Of a stretch of 64,000 nt of DNA, positions 28,574 through 40,137 are shown piece after piece. The stretch lies in the NCBI GenBank assembly GCA_950097015.1, contig CATNEN010000028.1, forward strand, positions 124,001 to 188,000, in the 5' to 3' direction. The stretch is from Macrostomum hystrix (Eukaryota > Platyhelminthes > Macrostomidae). Made by a program: the position numbers and the translations under genes. The notes under the pieces are model-generated. The model ran no database searches. It was not told where the DNA came from and was given only the letters and a program-made list of their open reading frames with translations. Within the stretch, counting starts at the first letter, position 1. Each line of letters begins with the position of its first letter.

Positions 28574-31500
28574 ATGATATTTTGCATATTATAGAACGTA
28601 CCTTTTACTTACATCGCAAAGCAGAAAGTCATTCAATCATCTTTAAAATCATGCACACTATTTTAAATGGTGGGATTCATAATTTTTAGACTAGCAAACA
28701 TTTCTATCTGAAACTAAGAACCAGTTAAATATAACATATACCTGACATCATGACATGCAATTACTAGATGAAAATCCATACACATTCGAATGTGAATCAA
28801 GCTGAATAAATACAGATATGATCAGTAATTGTTCAGTGATGATATGAGTAAGCTTGAATGTAACAGTTTCTTGGAACACTTGACATATTCATGATCTAAG
28901 CCAGCGTCCTCGATCTACTATTAACGTCTGCCGATATGTAGAGAAAAAATAAAAAAGTGCAGAACAAATGGTGTCGCAAACAAGATACCTCTCCTTCATT
29001 TCAATAGTCTTTAGGTCAGAAAGCGCATAACTTACACTTATAATTTGCACTTATAACAAGCGCAAGCGATCACAGAAATAAAATAATAAGACTAACACAG
29101 TTGAAGTGACACACATATTCAGTAAAAACGAAAAAAAGCTTTCATATTTCCGGCATGCTACAAAACAAAATACACTTAAACAAATTTAAAGTTACCACAC
29201 AGTAAGATATTTATTCATGCACGGATAAAAATGCACAGTTATATTTCATAAATTTTTGTTTACTCTTATCTGTTTATCAATAAAACTTAATACATTGTTT
29301 CCTTTATTTTTAGTGACTTTGGATATTTGTAATTTGAGTTAAATTTTTGGATTTGAGACAGGTACACTTTGGTGGCCGCTATTAGAATCTAGGCAGCAGG
29401 TGGTTATTACAGAAAATGTGCACTTATTAACTCTTGTGGTATTATACTTTTTATAATATTTATATTTGTGTCTTATTTAGTGACTTACTGTGCACTGTAC
29501 GCGGGACACTGTTAACATCGTCATTAGCAAGTCAAGTCTGGGCTAATCATTTTCCCCTTCTAGCTGTCAAGCTGTGGAAGAAGTTCTGGAGTCTATTGAG
29601 ACATTAATCTGACTCATGGCTGCAGGAATTGAAAAGTGTGAGTGGCAGGCAGAATGCCAGGCAGTTGACCCCTTCTAAATGTATTGTTAGGCCTACACTA
29701 GCAATTTAGGCTACTGGAACTATTGTTCTAAAATAGATTTTTAGTTACTGCAGAATTTATATGCATGCTAGTATTAGCACGTTTTATTGCCTAGTCAAAC
29801 CGGGTGCCATTAAATTTGTCAACTTTTTATTCATCTTCTCCTCTTGGCAATGCCCACTTCATCAACTAGTAAATTCATCATCTGTTTACCATTTTTTACA
29901 GTCAAACTTGAAAATCCATCAACTATAATTAAAATTGTGTCATTAATTTCTGTACATCTGCTTCTGTTCATGTATGCATAACAGTAGAATAATTTTGTTA
30001 GTCTGCATAAGTCTAGCAGTTCCTAGCCTATATCTATATAAAAAAAGAGGAATATGATACTATTACTGGATAAGACAATCAGTAAAGCAAACAAGGCTGA
30101 TTTATAGCTTTATTCAGAGTTCCTTTCTTTTCCCAATTTTGGTATTTCATTTCATTTTAACTACACTAGTTCTTATGATATGATTATTATACTTTATAGA
30201 TATTTTTTTTACTAAGACTAATAAATGTTCCTAGATTACTACAACATTATTTGTCAATCCATGTTTCATTATATTGCCTATCCATTACTTGCCTGAAAAC
30301 ACAGTAAACTCTACAACTCAGTTCACAATTACCATTAAAAAAATTTACCCAGATCTAGTCAAACCAACCTTAAAAAGTGTAACTAAGTGAAGAACATTTT
30401 AAAACTTATACATTATTTTCTGGGCTATAGGGCTATCATTCTGCTTATACTGTTCAGGCCTCCTTTTAATATATCCTATGTTGTGGTTATACAAAATAGC
30501 ATGAACTGAATTTTGCAATCTTATTTTTAGATGCACCTTTGTTGCTATTAAAGATTATCCTTACCTTAGATTTGTATACATGTAATTGTTTGTAAATGTT
30601 GTCACAACATGTCACAACCTTATTAGAATAAATAACTGCTTAAGAGAAGCATTTAATTTTCGCTCTAATTGACAGAATATTATTTGTAACATTAGCATAG
30701 CTAATTATAAAATTAATATCCTAGAAGCCTTTCTATAGCAGCAACATTAGTTGAGTTTTGCAACAAAGTTGAAATACAACAAAAAACCTACACCCCACAC
30801 TCTGAAATCATTTCATACAAAAATCAAGTATTGCCTACTACAAATCTGCTACCTGATCTGGTACCTGATTTGCAAGGCAAGAATAATTAGATTGCAGTAG
30901 GGTTTGGATCCAGAAATTACTAAAAATTGTCTAAAAATCTATCAAAATGACCATCCCACACTGCATAATGCAAAATAAAGTGACTAAACAAACTAAGCTT
31001 TCTACTTATTGTTCTGTTGTAAGAAAAAATCATGTAGCCTCGATCTATATTTGTATATACTCTGTTACAAAATAAACTTGTCTACTGTGTCTCTAACTTA
31101 CCATAACCTCCCATAGCTACTATCCTATAGTTTCCACCTCTAAAATTGTGTAATTTACACACATGTACAGATACATGTGTTATGTTTGATGCATTATCAC
31201 TTATTTTTAGGTATTTTTTTTCTTTGTTTTAATCTACCACAGATTTCTGTCCGGAACAATTAACATTAGATTTGTAAACACTGATAATAATTAAACACTA
31301 GTAAACAAACTGTTAGCAAGTGGCACTTATTAACTTCTTGATTGTTAGGCAGTGTACTTGCACTTGGCTTAGTGTCATTTAATAGTATTTTCTTGCTAAG
31401 CATTATATATATTCACAATGGTAATGTATTTTGCTCTATTGGTTCCTAAAGTCTAAAAAACTCACTTTATATGATTAAATAAGGCCATTTTTGTATTATT

Positions 31501-31656
31501 ATTTCCATGTATGAATTCGGCTGCTGTGTCATGGCAATAAGTAATTAGTAATTAGAATGGGACAAAAGTTAATCCAAATTGTGCTAAAAAATAATCATTA
31601 ATTAAAAAAGAAATCCTTTTGCTTCCTAACTTTATCTGCTTCGGTCTGTCTTCCAG
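28574..31656. other. AT-rich gene-free stretch
   Basis: About 3 kb of AT-rich, CpG-poor DNA has no open frame of note, no tandem array and no recognised transposon. It could be an upstream intron or 5' flank of the Gln-rich gene that starts at or before 31657. Confidence 0.5.
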
Positions 31657-34600
31657 TCGAAGGCTTCTTCATCAAACTCTTCAAAGCGGCGCTGCCTTCA
31701 TTCCGTTGGGCCATGCGGTCCGAATCTCATCAGGCAGACCATCGATGAATTGTCTGCTGCCAGCTTTGAAGAGCCTCCCGACTCGCCCTCCGACATGGAG
31801 CTGGCTTCGTTCAGAATGATTCCTGACATTGACGATTTGAATAACAATCAGCACTCGGAAACTAAGGTTGAAGAGGAGGAGGAAACGGCTGCTCAAAATC
31901 ATCTAAAACCCCGGCCCCTGATTGGAACGTGGTTGATGCCAGACGTTGGCCAATATTTTAATTTTCCGAGAAAGTGTGAAAAAGAAAAGGCTTTTGGAGG
32001 CAACAGTGATAGGGCTTGTGGCCCGGACACTTTATTCAAGTGGCGCTTACAAGGCCTTACATTCGAGGATGCTGTGCAGGTGAGGAACTGCTAGTCTGTG
32101 ATAGTGCAGGTGAGGAACTGCTAGTCTGTGATAGTGCAGGTGAGGAACTGCTAGTCTGTGATAGTGCAGGTGAGGAACTGCTAGTCTGTGATAGTGCAGG
32201 TGAGGAACTGCTAGCCTGTGATAGTGCAGGTGAGGAACTGCTAGCCTGTGATAGTGCAGGTGAGGAACTGCTAGTCTGTGATAGTGCAGGTGAGGAACTG
32301 CTAGTCTGTGATAGTGCAGGTGAGGAACTGCTAGTCTGTGATAGTGCAGGTGAGGAACTGCTAGCCTGTGATAGTGCAGGTGAGGAACTGCTAGCCTGTG
32401 ATAGTGCAGGTGAGGAACTGCTAGCCTGTGATAGTGCAGGTGAGGAACTGCTAGCCTGTGATAGTGCAGGTGAGGAACTGCTAGTCTGTGATAGTGCAGG
32501 TGAGGAACTGCTAGTCTGTGATAGTGCAGGTGAGGAACTGCTAGTCTGTGATAGTGCAGGTGAGGAACTGCTAGCCTGTGATAGTGCAGGTGAGGAACTG
32601 CTAGCCTGTGATAGTGCAGGTGAGGAACTGCTAGTCTGTGATAGTGCAGGTGAGGAACTGCTAGTCTGTGATAGTGCAGGTGAGGAACTGCTAGTCTGTG
32701 ATAGTGCAGGTGAGGAACTGCTAGCCTGTGATAGTGCAGGTGAGGAACTGCTAGCCTGTGATAGTGCAGGTGAGGAACTGCTAGCCTGTGATAGTGCAGG
32801 TGAGGAACTGCTAGCCTGTGATAGTGCTGGTGTATTCTGAACTGCTAGCCTGTGATAGTGCTGGTGTATTCTGAACTGCTAGCCTGTGATAGTGCTGTTG
32901 TATTCTGAACTGCCAGCCTGTGATAGTGCTGGTGTATTCTGAACTGCTGTGAACGTATTGTTGAATCTCGCTCGCTCTGACAGGAGAGTCACCGACGACC
33001 CTTTGGCGGCGTGCTGTGCCACTACCGCAGCTGGAGATTTCCCGACAGGCAAAGAAGTTCCACAGCTGGTGCTGCTGTGTACCCAGATGGGCCACCTAGC
33101 AACCATTCTACTCGCGACTCGGAGGTAGTAGCAGAGGCAGCAGCAGTGTCTCCCGCGCCTTCGTCGACTCCTGCTGGCGGTCCAGCTCAATCAGACTGCT
33201 CAGAAGGTTTGTCGCGTGCTACTGATGACTGTGGCCAGTTCAGTTTGGCAGCATTCCTGTGCGCGCCAGGCCAGCAGAGCGAGGAGCCTAGCCTTTGCTT
33301 GATCAGCGACGAAGATTTGGACGCTGAACTCGGGCGCGAGGAACAGGCGACCAGAATGCAACAGCGGTCTGAATCGCCTATTAGATTTACTGCAACTGCT
33401 TCTGGGGCTGCAGATTCTCAGCCGAGTCAGCAGCGAGACCAGCCTCGGTGTCAACAATCACGATCTGAGTCGCCTCAACAGCCGGCTCAGCCACATCAAC
33501 AGCCCGCTGAGCCACCTCAACAGGCGGCTCAGCCGCCTCAACAGCCGGCTCAGCCACCTCAACAGCAATCACAGCTACGGCAGCAGCAATCACAGCCACA
33601 GAACCGGCAATTACAGCTTCAGCAACAGCAATCACAGCCTCAGCAGCAGCAGTCACGGCCACAGCAGCAGCAATCACAGCTACAGCAGGAGCAATCACAG
33701 CAACAGCAATCACAGCTACAGCAGCAGCAATCACAGCAACAGCAATCACAGCTACAGCAACAGCAATCACAGCTACAGCAGCAGCAATCACAGCAACAGC
33801 AATCACAGCTACGGCAGCAGCAATCACAGCAACAGCAATCACAGCTACAGCAGCAGCAATCACAGCAACAGCAATCACAGCTACAGCAACAGCAATCACA
33901 GCTACGGCAGCAGCAATCACAGCTACAGCAACAGCAATCACAGCCACAGCCGCAGCAATCACAGCTACGGCAGCAGCAATCACAGCCACAGCAGCAGCAA
34001 TCACGGCCACAGCAGCAGCAATCACAGCTACAGCAGCAGCGATCACAGCCATGGCAGCAAACACAGCTACAGCAACAGCAATCACAGCCACAGACGCATC
34101 AATCACGGCCACAACAGCAGCAATCACAGCTACAGCAGCTGCAATCACAGCCATGGCAGCAGCCATCACAGCTACAGCAGCTGCTATCACAGCCATGGCA
34201 GCAGCCATCACAGCTACAGCAGCTGCAATCACAGCCACAGCAATCACAGCCGCAGCAGCAGCCATCACAGCTGTTGCTGCACCAGCGACCACAGACAATG
34301 GAACAGGTAGTGCAGCGTCTAACACTAGCGAAGCAGCAGCAAGGGCTGGAGCAGGGGAGGCAGCTGGTACAGTTGCCTAGGGCACAGGAGCAGCAACAGC
34401 AGCAGCATATTCTGCTTCAACACTCAGATGCGGATGGCGGCTCTCAGCAACAGCTAGGATGCGGGCCCAATCCGATTTATGTCTGTCTAGCCTGCAACGA
34501 GACTCTTCAGGATTCCGTCGCCGCCACAGAACACTCGTCACCGTCCAATCTCATGCACTACTGTCTGGCACTGCCAGAGCCCAGTTCCAGTTTGGCTGAT

Positions 34601-35413
34601 TACAAATTGACTTGCCACACCTGCGATTTCGGCTTTAACAGCGGCCTGTCTATCGGCCCGCTTGCCGCCTTGGTTATTCACTGCCTGTCCGAGCATCGGG
34701 CTGCTATCTCTGGGCCGCTGCTCAACTTGCATCACACAGCCTCAGGTCAGCGTTGGCGACTTAGCGGCAACCGCAACACTCGCTGCCAGCTGTATAAGAA
34801 GGCCTGCGACACCTGGCTAGCCAACGTGCCAGCGCTCAATGTCTACGACTTTGTCCTGGCGCCATCAGCCTCCTCAAATCATAATCTGCGCTCGCCATTC
34901 GCGTTAGCCTTTGTTCTAATTTGTCGTTTCTGTCGCAGAATCAGCATACCGACCGCTTGGAGCTTGCCGCAGTGCCCGGAGCTCATATCCACACTGCGGC
35001 CGCACCCCAGCGGTCATCCCTGCCAACTAGTGATGGTTGCTGTGCGGTTGCTAGGCTCGCCTACGGCTAATAGACAATTCGGCTGTGCAGTTGCCAACTG
35101 TCCAATTCGGTCAGCTAGCCCACAGGCCTGCGCCATTCATCAGCTGGCTCTCCACGGTGTGTCCAGCTCTCTTCGCTGCGCTAAGTGCAGTTTTCACTCG
35201 GATTCCGTGTCCACCGGCCTACTGCATTATCGACTGTGCCGCAGCACGGCCCGACAGTATCTCATAGCCTGTGTTAGCCTGGCTCACTCGGTGCCTAACA
35301 ACTGCCTGCAGCAACAGCCTCAGCCTCAGCCTCTGATGCTATCTAGCCAATGCCTGCTGAGCCTAATGCCTGATGGCAACACTGTCGGACTGCGGTTCCT
35401 CTTTGATCGCTGA
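31657..35413 (+). CDS. Gln-rich, Cys/His-rich (zinc-finger-like) protein, 5' end missing
   Basis: Two exons are supported: 31657-32079 (acceptor GTCTGTCTTCCAG, donor CAG|GTGAGG) and 32984-35413 (acceptor CTCTGACAG, stop TGA). Both are phase 0, giving 950 visible residues. No start codon is seen, so upstream exons exist. Exon 1 is acidic (EEEEE) with GTWLMPDVGQYFNF and a FKWRLQGLTFEDAVQ block. Exon 2 has a glutamine-rich tract of about 340 residues (33421-34440) built from QQQSQL-like units. A C-terminal region follows with CxxC...HxxxC/H pairs: VCLACNE, LTCHTCDFGF, FGCAVANC...HQLALH and LRCAKCSF...HYRLC. These look like diverged C2H2 zinc fingers, so a nuclear DNA- or RNA-associated protein is likely. 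I do not recognise an orthologue. Its intron is a remarkable splice-site array. Confidence 0.7.
32071..32945. repeat. 30-bp array that repeats the 5' splice site
   Basis: About 25 units of 30 bp begin exactly at the exon/intron junction. Each unit contains CAGGTGAGGAACTGCTAG, so each copies the real donor CAG|GTGAGG. A T/C variant (AGTCTGTG or AGCCTGTG) shows a 12-unit (360-bp) higher-order block at 32101-32460 repeated exactly at 32461-32820. Four diverged 34-bp units (GCTGGTGTATTCTG...) follow. Confidence 0.97.
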
Positions 35414-35559
35414 ACTATTTCTAATCTGCTCCGACTGTGTAACAAATAATTAGCTAGCTTTGCAGATCTTTAGCTTCCTACGAGTGTTATGTGCTATATG
35501 TACAAATGGCATTACAAATGCATTATTTGAGGGGTTTGTTGAGAAGACACTTGCGGGTA

Positions 35560-35985
35560 ATCACAGGTGAGACACTGCTTATCACAGGTGAGGCACTGCT
35601 AGGCTATCACAGGTGAAACATTGCTAGGTATCACAGGTTAAACATTGCTAGGGTATCACAGGTGAAACATTGCTAGTGAATCACAGGTGAAACAATTCTT
35701 AGGGTATCATAGATGGGACACTGTAATGGTATCACAGGTGAAACACTGCTTGGGAATCACAGGTAAAACATTGCTAGGCTATCACAGGTGAAACATTGCT
35801 AGGGTATCATAGGTGAGACACTGTAATGGTATCATAGGTGAAACAATTCCTAGGGTATCATAGGTAAGACACCGTAATGGTATCACAGGTGAAACAATTC
35901 CTAGGGTATCATAGGTGAGACACTGCTTGGGGATCACAGGTGAAACATTGCTAGGGTATCACAGGTGAACCACTTCAATTATTTC
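35560..35985. repeat. ~26-bp diverged array related to the intron array
   Basis: About sixteen diverged units of TATCACAGGTGAAACATTGC type begin 150 bp after the stop codon of the Gln-rich gene. One early unit reads CAGGTGAGGCACTGCTAG, one base different from the core of the intron array at 32071. Confidence 0.92.
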
Positions 35986-36177
35986 ACAAGTAAGCGTATT
36001 TATTTTTACAAATCCCATACTGCTGCAAAATGCCATAAGAAAACCTAATATAATTCATTGCTTCCCGGCATTAACTTGTTAATAAAATAATCAAACAACC
36101 TTTTTGGTTGTAATATTTTAAGCCATTTTTTATTAAACAGTCAGTAAAAGTCCTCTCTCTTCTGTCCTCTTCCATAG

Positions 36178-36188
36178 ACTACATGGCG
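36178..36188 (+). other. Candidate 11-nt leader exon before the dynein light chain
   Basis: The stretch TCTGTCCTCTTCCATAG|ACTACATGGCG|GTAAGTTT has a strong acceptor and a strong donor around 11 nt. It could be a trans-spliced or internal 5' leader exon, with the 50-bp satellite inside the following intron and an acceptor (AACTTGCAG) at about 38585. It is prediction only. Confidence 0.35.
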
Positions 36189-36440
36189 GTAAGTTTATTT
36201 GTTAATAACGCTTTTTTACGCGCGTACACTCGCATTATAATTTGTTTATATATATGGCAGGTGTTCTATGGTTAAAAAATCTATTACTTCAATCGCTAAA
36301 TATTTAAGCCCTTTCTTCCCTTTTTTGTTAGTAAACAATTTGCATTTTTGCTCTCTGTTTTTTGCTGATCTTGCTAGTTTTATGTATTTTTTTGCATGTT
36401 GCTTGAAACTAACTTTGAGTTTGCGTGATGCTTTCCAAAT

Positions 36441-38405
36441 ATGCTAGATTACAGTCACCTTCCCACCCACAAGATAAGCTTTGATCAACTATGCTAGATT
36501 ACAGTCACCTTCCCACCCACAAGATAAGCTTTGATCAACTATGCTAGATTACAGTCACCTTCCCACCCACAAGATAAGCTTTGATCAACTATGCTAGATT
36601 ACAGTCACCTTCCCACCCACAAGATAAGCTTTGATCAACTGTGCTGGATTACAGTCACCTTCCCACCCACAAGATAAGCTTTGATCAACTATGCTAGATT
36701 ACAGTCACCTTCCCACCCACAAGATAAGCTTTGATCAACTATGCTAGATTACAGTCACCTTCCCACCCACAAGATAAGCTTTGATCAACTATGCTAGATT
36801 ACAGTCACCTTCCCACCCACAAGATAAGCTTTGATCAACTGTGCTAGATTACAGTCACCTTCCCACCCACAAGATAAGCTTTGATCAACTGTGCTAGATT
36901 ACAGTCACCTTCCCACCCACAAGATAAGCTTTGATCAACTGTGCTAGATTACAGTCACCTTCCCACCCACAAGATAAGCTTTGATCAACTATGCTAGATT
37001 ACAGTCACCTTCCCACCCACAAGATAAGCTTTGATCAACTGTGCTAGATTACAGTCACCTTCCCACCCACAAGATAAGCTTTGATCAACTATGCTAGATT
37101 ACAGTCACCTTCCCACCCACAAGATAAGCTTTGATCAACTATGCTAGATTACAGTCACCTTCCCACCCACAAGATAAGCTTTGATCAACTATGCTAGATT
37201 ACAGTCACCTTCCCACCCACAAGATAAGCTTTGATCAACTATGCTAGATTACAGTCACCTTCCCACCCACAAGATAAGCTTTGATCAACTGTGCTAGATT
37301 ACAGTCACCTTCCCACCCACAAGATAAGCTTTGATCAACTATGCTAGATTACAGTCACCTTCCCACCCACAAGATAAGCTTTGATCAACTATGCTAGATT
37401 ACAGTCACCTTCCCACCCACAAGATAAGCTTTGATCAACTATGCTAGATTACTGTCACCTTCCCACCCACAAGATAAGCTTTGATCAACTATGCTAGATT
37501 ACAGTCACCTTCCCACCCACAAGATAAGCTTTGATCAACTATGCTAGATTACAGTCACCTTCCCACCCACAAGATAAGCTTTGATCAACTATGCTAGATT
37601 ACAGTCACCTTCCCACCCACAAGATAAGCTTTGATCAACTGTGCTAGATTACAGTCACCTTCCCACCCACAAGATAAGCTTTGATCAACTGTGCTAGATT
37701 ACAGTCACCTTCCCACCCACAAGATAAGCTTTGATCAACTGTGCTAGATTACAGTCACCTTCCCACCCACAAGATAAGCTTTGATCAACTGTGCTAGATT
37801 ACAGTCACCTTCCCACCCACAAGATAAGCTTTGATCAACTATGCTAGATTACAGTCACCTTCCCACCCACAAGATAAGCTTTGATCAACTGTGCTAGATT
37901 ACAGTCACCTTCCCACCCACAAGATAAGCTTTGATCAACTATGCTAGATTACAGTCACCTTCCCACCCACAAGATAAGCTTTGATCAACTATGCTAGATT
38001 ACAGTCACCTTCCCACCCACAAGATAAGCTTTGATCAACTATGCTAGATTACAGTCACCTTCCCACCCACAAGATAAGCTTTGATCAACTATGCTAGATT
38101 ACAGTCACCTTCCCACCCACAAGATAAGCTTTGATCAACTGTGCTAGATTACAGTCACCTTCCCACCCACAAGATAAGCTTTGATCAACTATGCTAGATT
38201 ACAGTCACCTTCCCACCCACAAGATAAGCTTTGATCAACTATGCTAGATTACAGTCACCTTCCCACCCACAAGATAAGCTTTGATCAACTATGCTAGATT
38301 ACAGTCACCTTCCCACCCACAAGATAAGCTTTGATCAACTATGCTAGATTACAGTCACCTTCCCACCCACAAGATAAGCTTTGATCAACTTTGCTAGATT
38401 ACAGT
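36441..38405. repeat. 50-bp satellite, 39 near-identical units
   Basis: Thirty-nine full 50-bp units (ATGCTAGATTACAGTCACCT...) differ almost only by A or G at the first base. The A/G pattern from 36841 (GGGAGAAAAGAA) recurs from 37691, an 850-bp (17-unit) offset, showing a recent internal duplication. There are no spacers, so it is not a CRISPR array. Confidence 0.98.
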
Positions 38406-38611
38406 ACCCTACAATCCTCCTACAGGCTGAGAGATATGTGAGGTAGAGAATGGATTGAGGGAGATATGAGGTAGAGAATGGGCTCTATAGGGCTCTATAG
38501 AGATGGATTCAATGGATTCGTTATATTGGACTTCTTCGATCATGAAGTGCCTGATCTTGTTTAAATTTCTACCTGTAACTTGCAGCTAAGCAGCCCTACC
38601 ATAGCCTAACA

Positions 38612-39060
38612 ATGGACGATCTATCCGAGGAGAACACTTTCAGCGTGGACGAGGTGTCCCAGATCATCAAGGAGGGTGTTGAGACTTGCATTGGTAGCAG
38701 CCAGTTTCAGCAGAACAAGGTCAACCAGTGGACATCCAGCATCATTGAGCACTGCCTGAACCAACTCACTAAATTGGGTGCGATTATGACAATGTTTTGG
38801 TTACAGCATACCCAGTTTCACTGACCCACCCCTTTCACACTTTGATTCGCCCCATCACCATGCCGCCTCCTGGACAATGCCATCCCACAGGTAAGCCGTT
38901 CAAATACGTGGCCAACTGTGTGATCATGCAGAAGAATGGCGCCGGCCTGCACACCGCCTCCTCCTGCTTCTGGGACAACCAGACCGACGGCTCCTGCACC
39001 ATCAAGTGGGAGAACAAGACAATGCACGTCATTGTCACCGTATTCGGTCTGGCCATTTAA
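38612..39060 (+). CDS. dynlt: Dynein light chain, Tctex type
   Basis: A 111-residue protein in two exons: 38612-38777 (AAATTGG|GTGCGA) and 38891-39060 (CATCCCACAG acceptor). A glycine codon is split across the junction (phase 1). It covers the full family length (about 113 residues), from [15 protein letters not shown] through [12 protein letters not shown] to [39 protein letters not shown] and the terminal VFGLAI. Tctex-type light chains form homodimers that bind the dynein intermediate chain and link cargo to cytoplasmic or axonemal dynein. The 113-nt intron is among the shortest here. An acceptor-like CTTGCAG lies 25 nt upstream of the ATG, fitting a 5' UTR intron or trans-splicing. AATAAA at 39244 may be the polyadenylation signal. 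Confidence 0.97.
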
Positions 39061-39955
39061 AGGGCCATTGTGAGCCAGGGACTTTATCCACTCACTTTAA
39101 TAGCTTTGACTGTGAATCCTGACCTACAAAATTCCATTTTGATAACGACAACACTTATTGTTACTTTTATATTTACTTTTTTAATCTCTTATAATTTAAA
39201 GATAATTTTGCAAAAAGTAAAGTTAAAGCAAATTGATGGCAGAAATAAAAAAAAATTTTCTACAAGGAAAAATTATCATGGCAGTCCAATTCTAATGCTC
39301 TGTTTATCATTTTATTTTTGTATTATTTAAATTCGTGCTAACTTATGGTAGATTACCACACAAGAAAAGTAAGCAAATAAGTAAATATTTACTTTCCTCC
39401 ATTCTGATAAAGCGAATTGAAAGTAACATGCATAAACAAGCACATTGTTGGATGCTGTCAATGTTTTACAGAGGATGCCGACTTCTGGGCAGATGTTTTC
39501 GCTTGCTCGATTCCGTCCGATCCATTTTAAAAGGCCACAATTTCTAGTACTCGTGCCTCCTACCAGTTCCCCTATCTGTAAGTGCCTTTATCTCTTATTC
39601 CTCCTTGATAATTAGTTTATTTGTTTTTATATTCAAAACCTTTGTATCAGAAAAATTCCTGACGTTTTTGACTGCTTAACAATACTTAACAAAAGTTTGG
39701 ATACTTCATTTTGTTTCTCAATGTTGATTTTTATCGCGTAATACAAGTTTAACTACTCAATTAAGGTCTTCATCAGTAGTAGAGCAGCTGCTTTGTACCT
39801 GATTGTGTGTTTTAAACCGTAGAAATTTTATATTTACGAACCAACGATAAAACGCGGAATAATACTAATAGACTTTATGACTTTCTATTAATTACAATTT
39901 TGAAAGGCCTTACACTTACATTTTTATTCAATTGTCATTTTCTCTTGTCTTTTAG

Positions 39956-40025
39956 GTCCCTATTGCTTCCATTCACCAAGCATAAAAATAGGGGCCTTGG
40001 GTAACGATTTGGGTGTCCACTGGCT
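39956..40025 (+). other. Candidate non-coding 5' exon of TMEM267
   Basis: It is bounded by an acceptor TCTTGTCTTTTAG and a strong donor CTGGCT|GTAAGTG. Joining to the acceptor GTTTCCAG at 40062 gives no open frame into TMEM267, so it would be a 5' UTR exon. Confidence 0.35.
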
Positions 40026-40137
40026 GTAAGTGAATTCCTGTATTTTTGCCTTCTGTTTCCAGCCGGCTGCCACTAAATCCCAGTACAAGCACTCCCAGGA
40101 GGAGGCTAAATTCCTCGACCTGCCACCGGACTCGGCG

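Noticed and set aside
32016-32840. 274-codon frame through the 30-bp array
   Set aside because: It is out of frame with the exon that precedes it. The exon's own frame ends at the donor-bearing first unit, and the array behaves as an intron.
33387-34325. 312-codon minus-strand frame rich in Ala and Val
   Set aside because: It is the antisense shadow of the glutamine-rich coding repeat, whose CAG/CAA codons read as Val/Ala/Ile on the other strand.
36441-38405. Possible CRISPR array
   Set aside because: The units are contiguous 50-bp copies with no unique spacers, in an animal genome.
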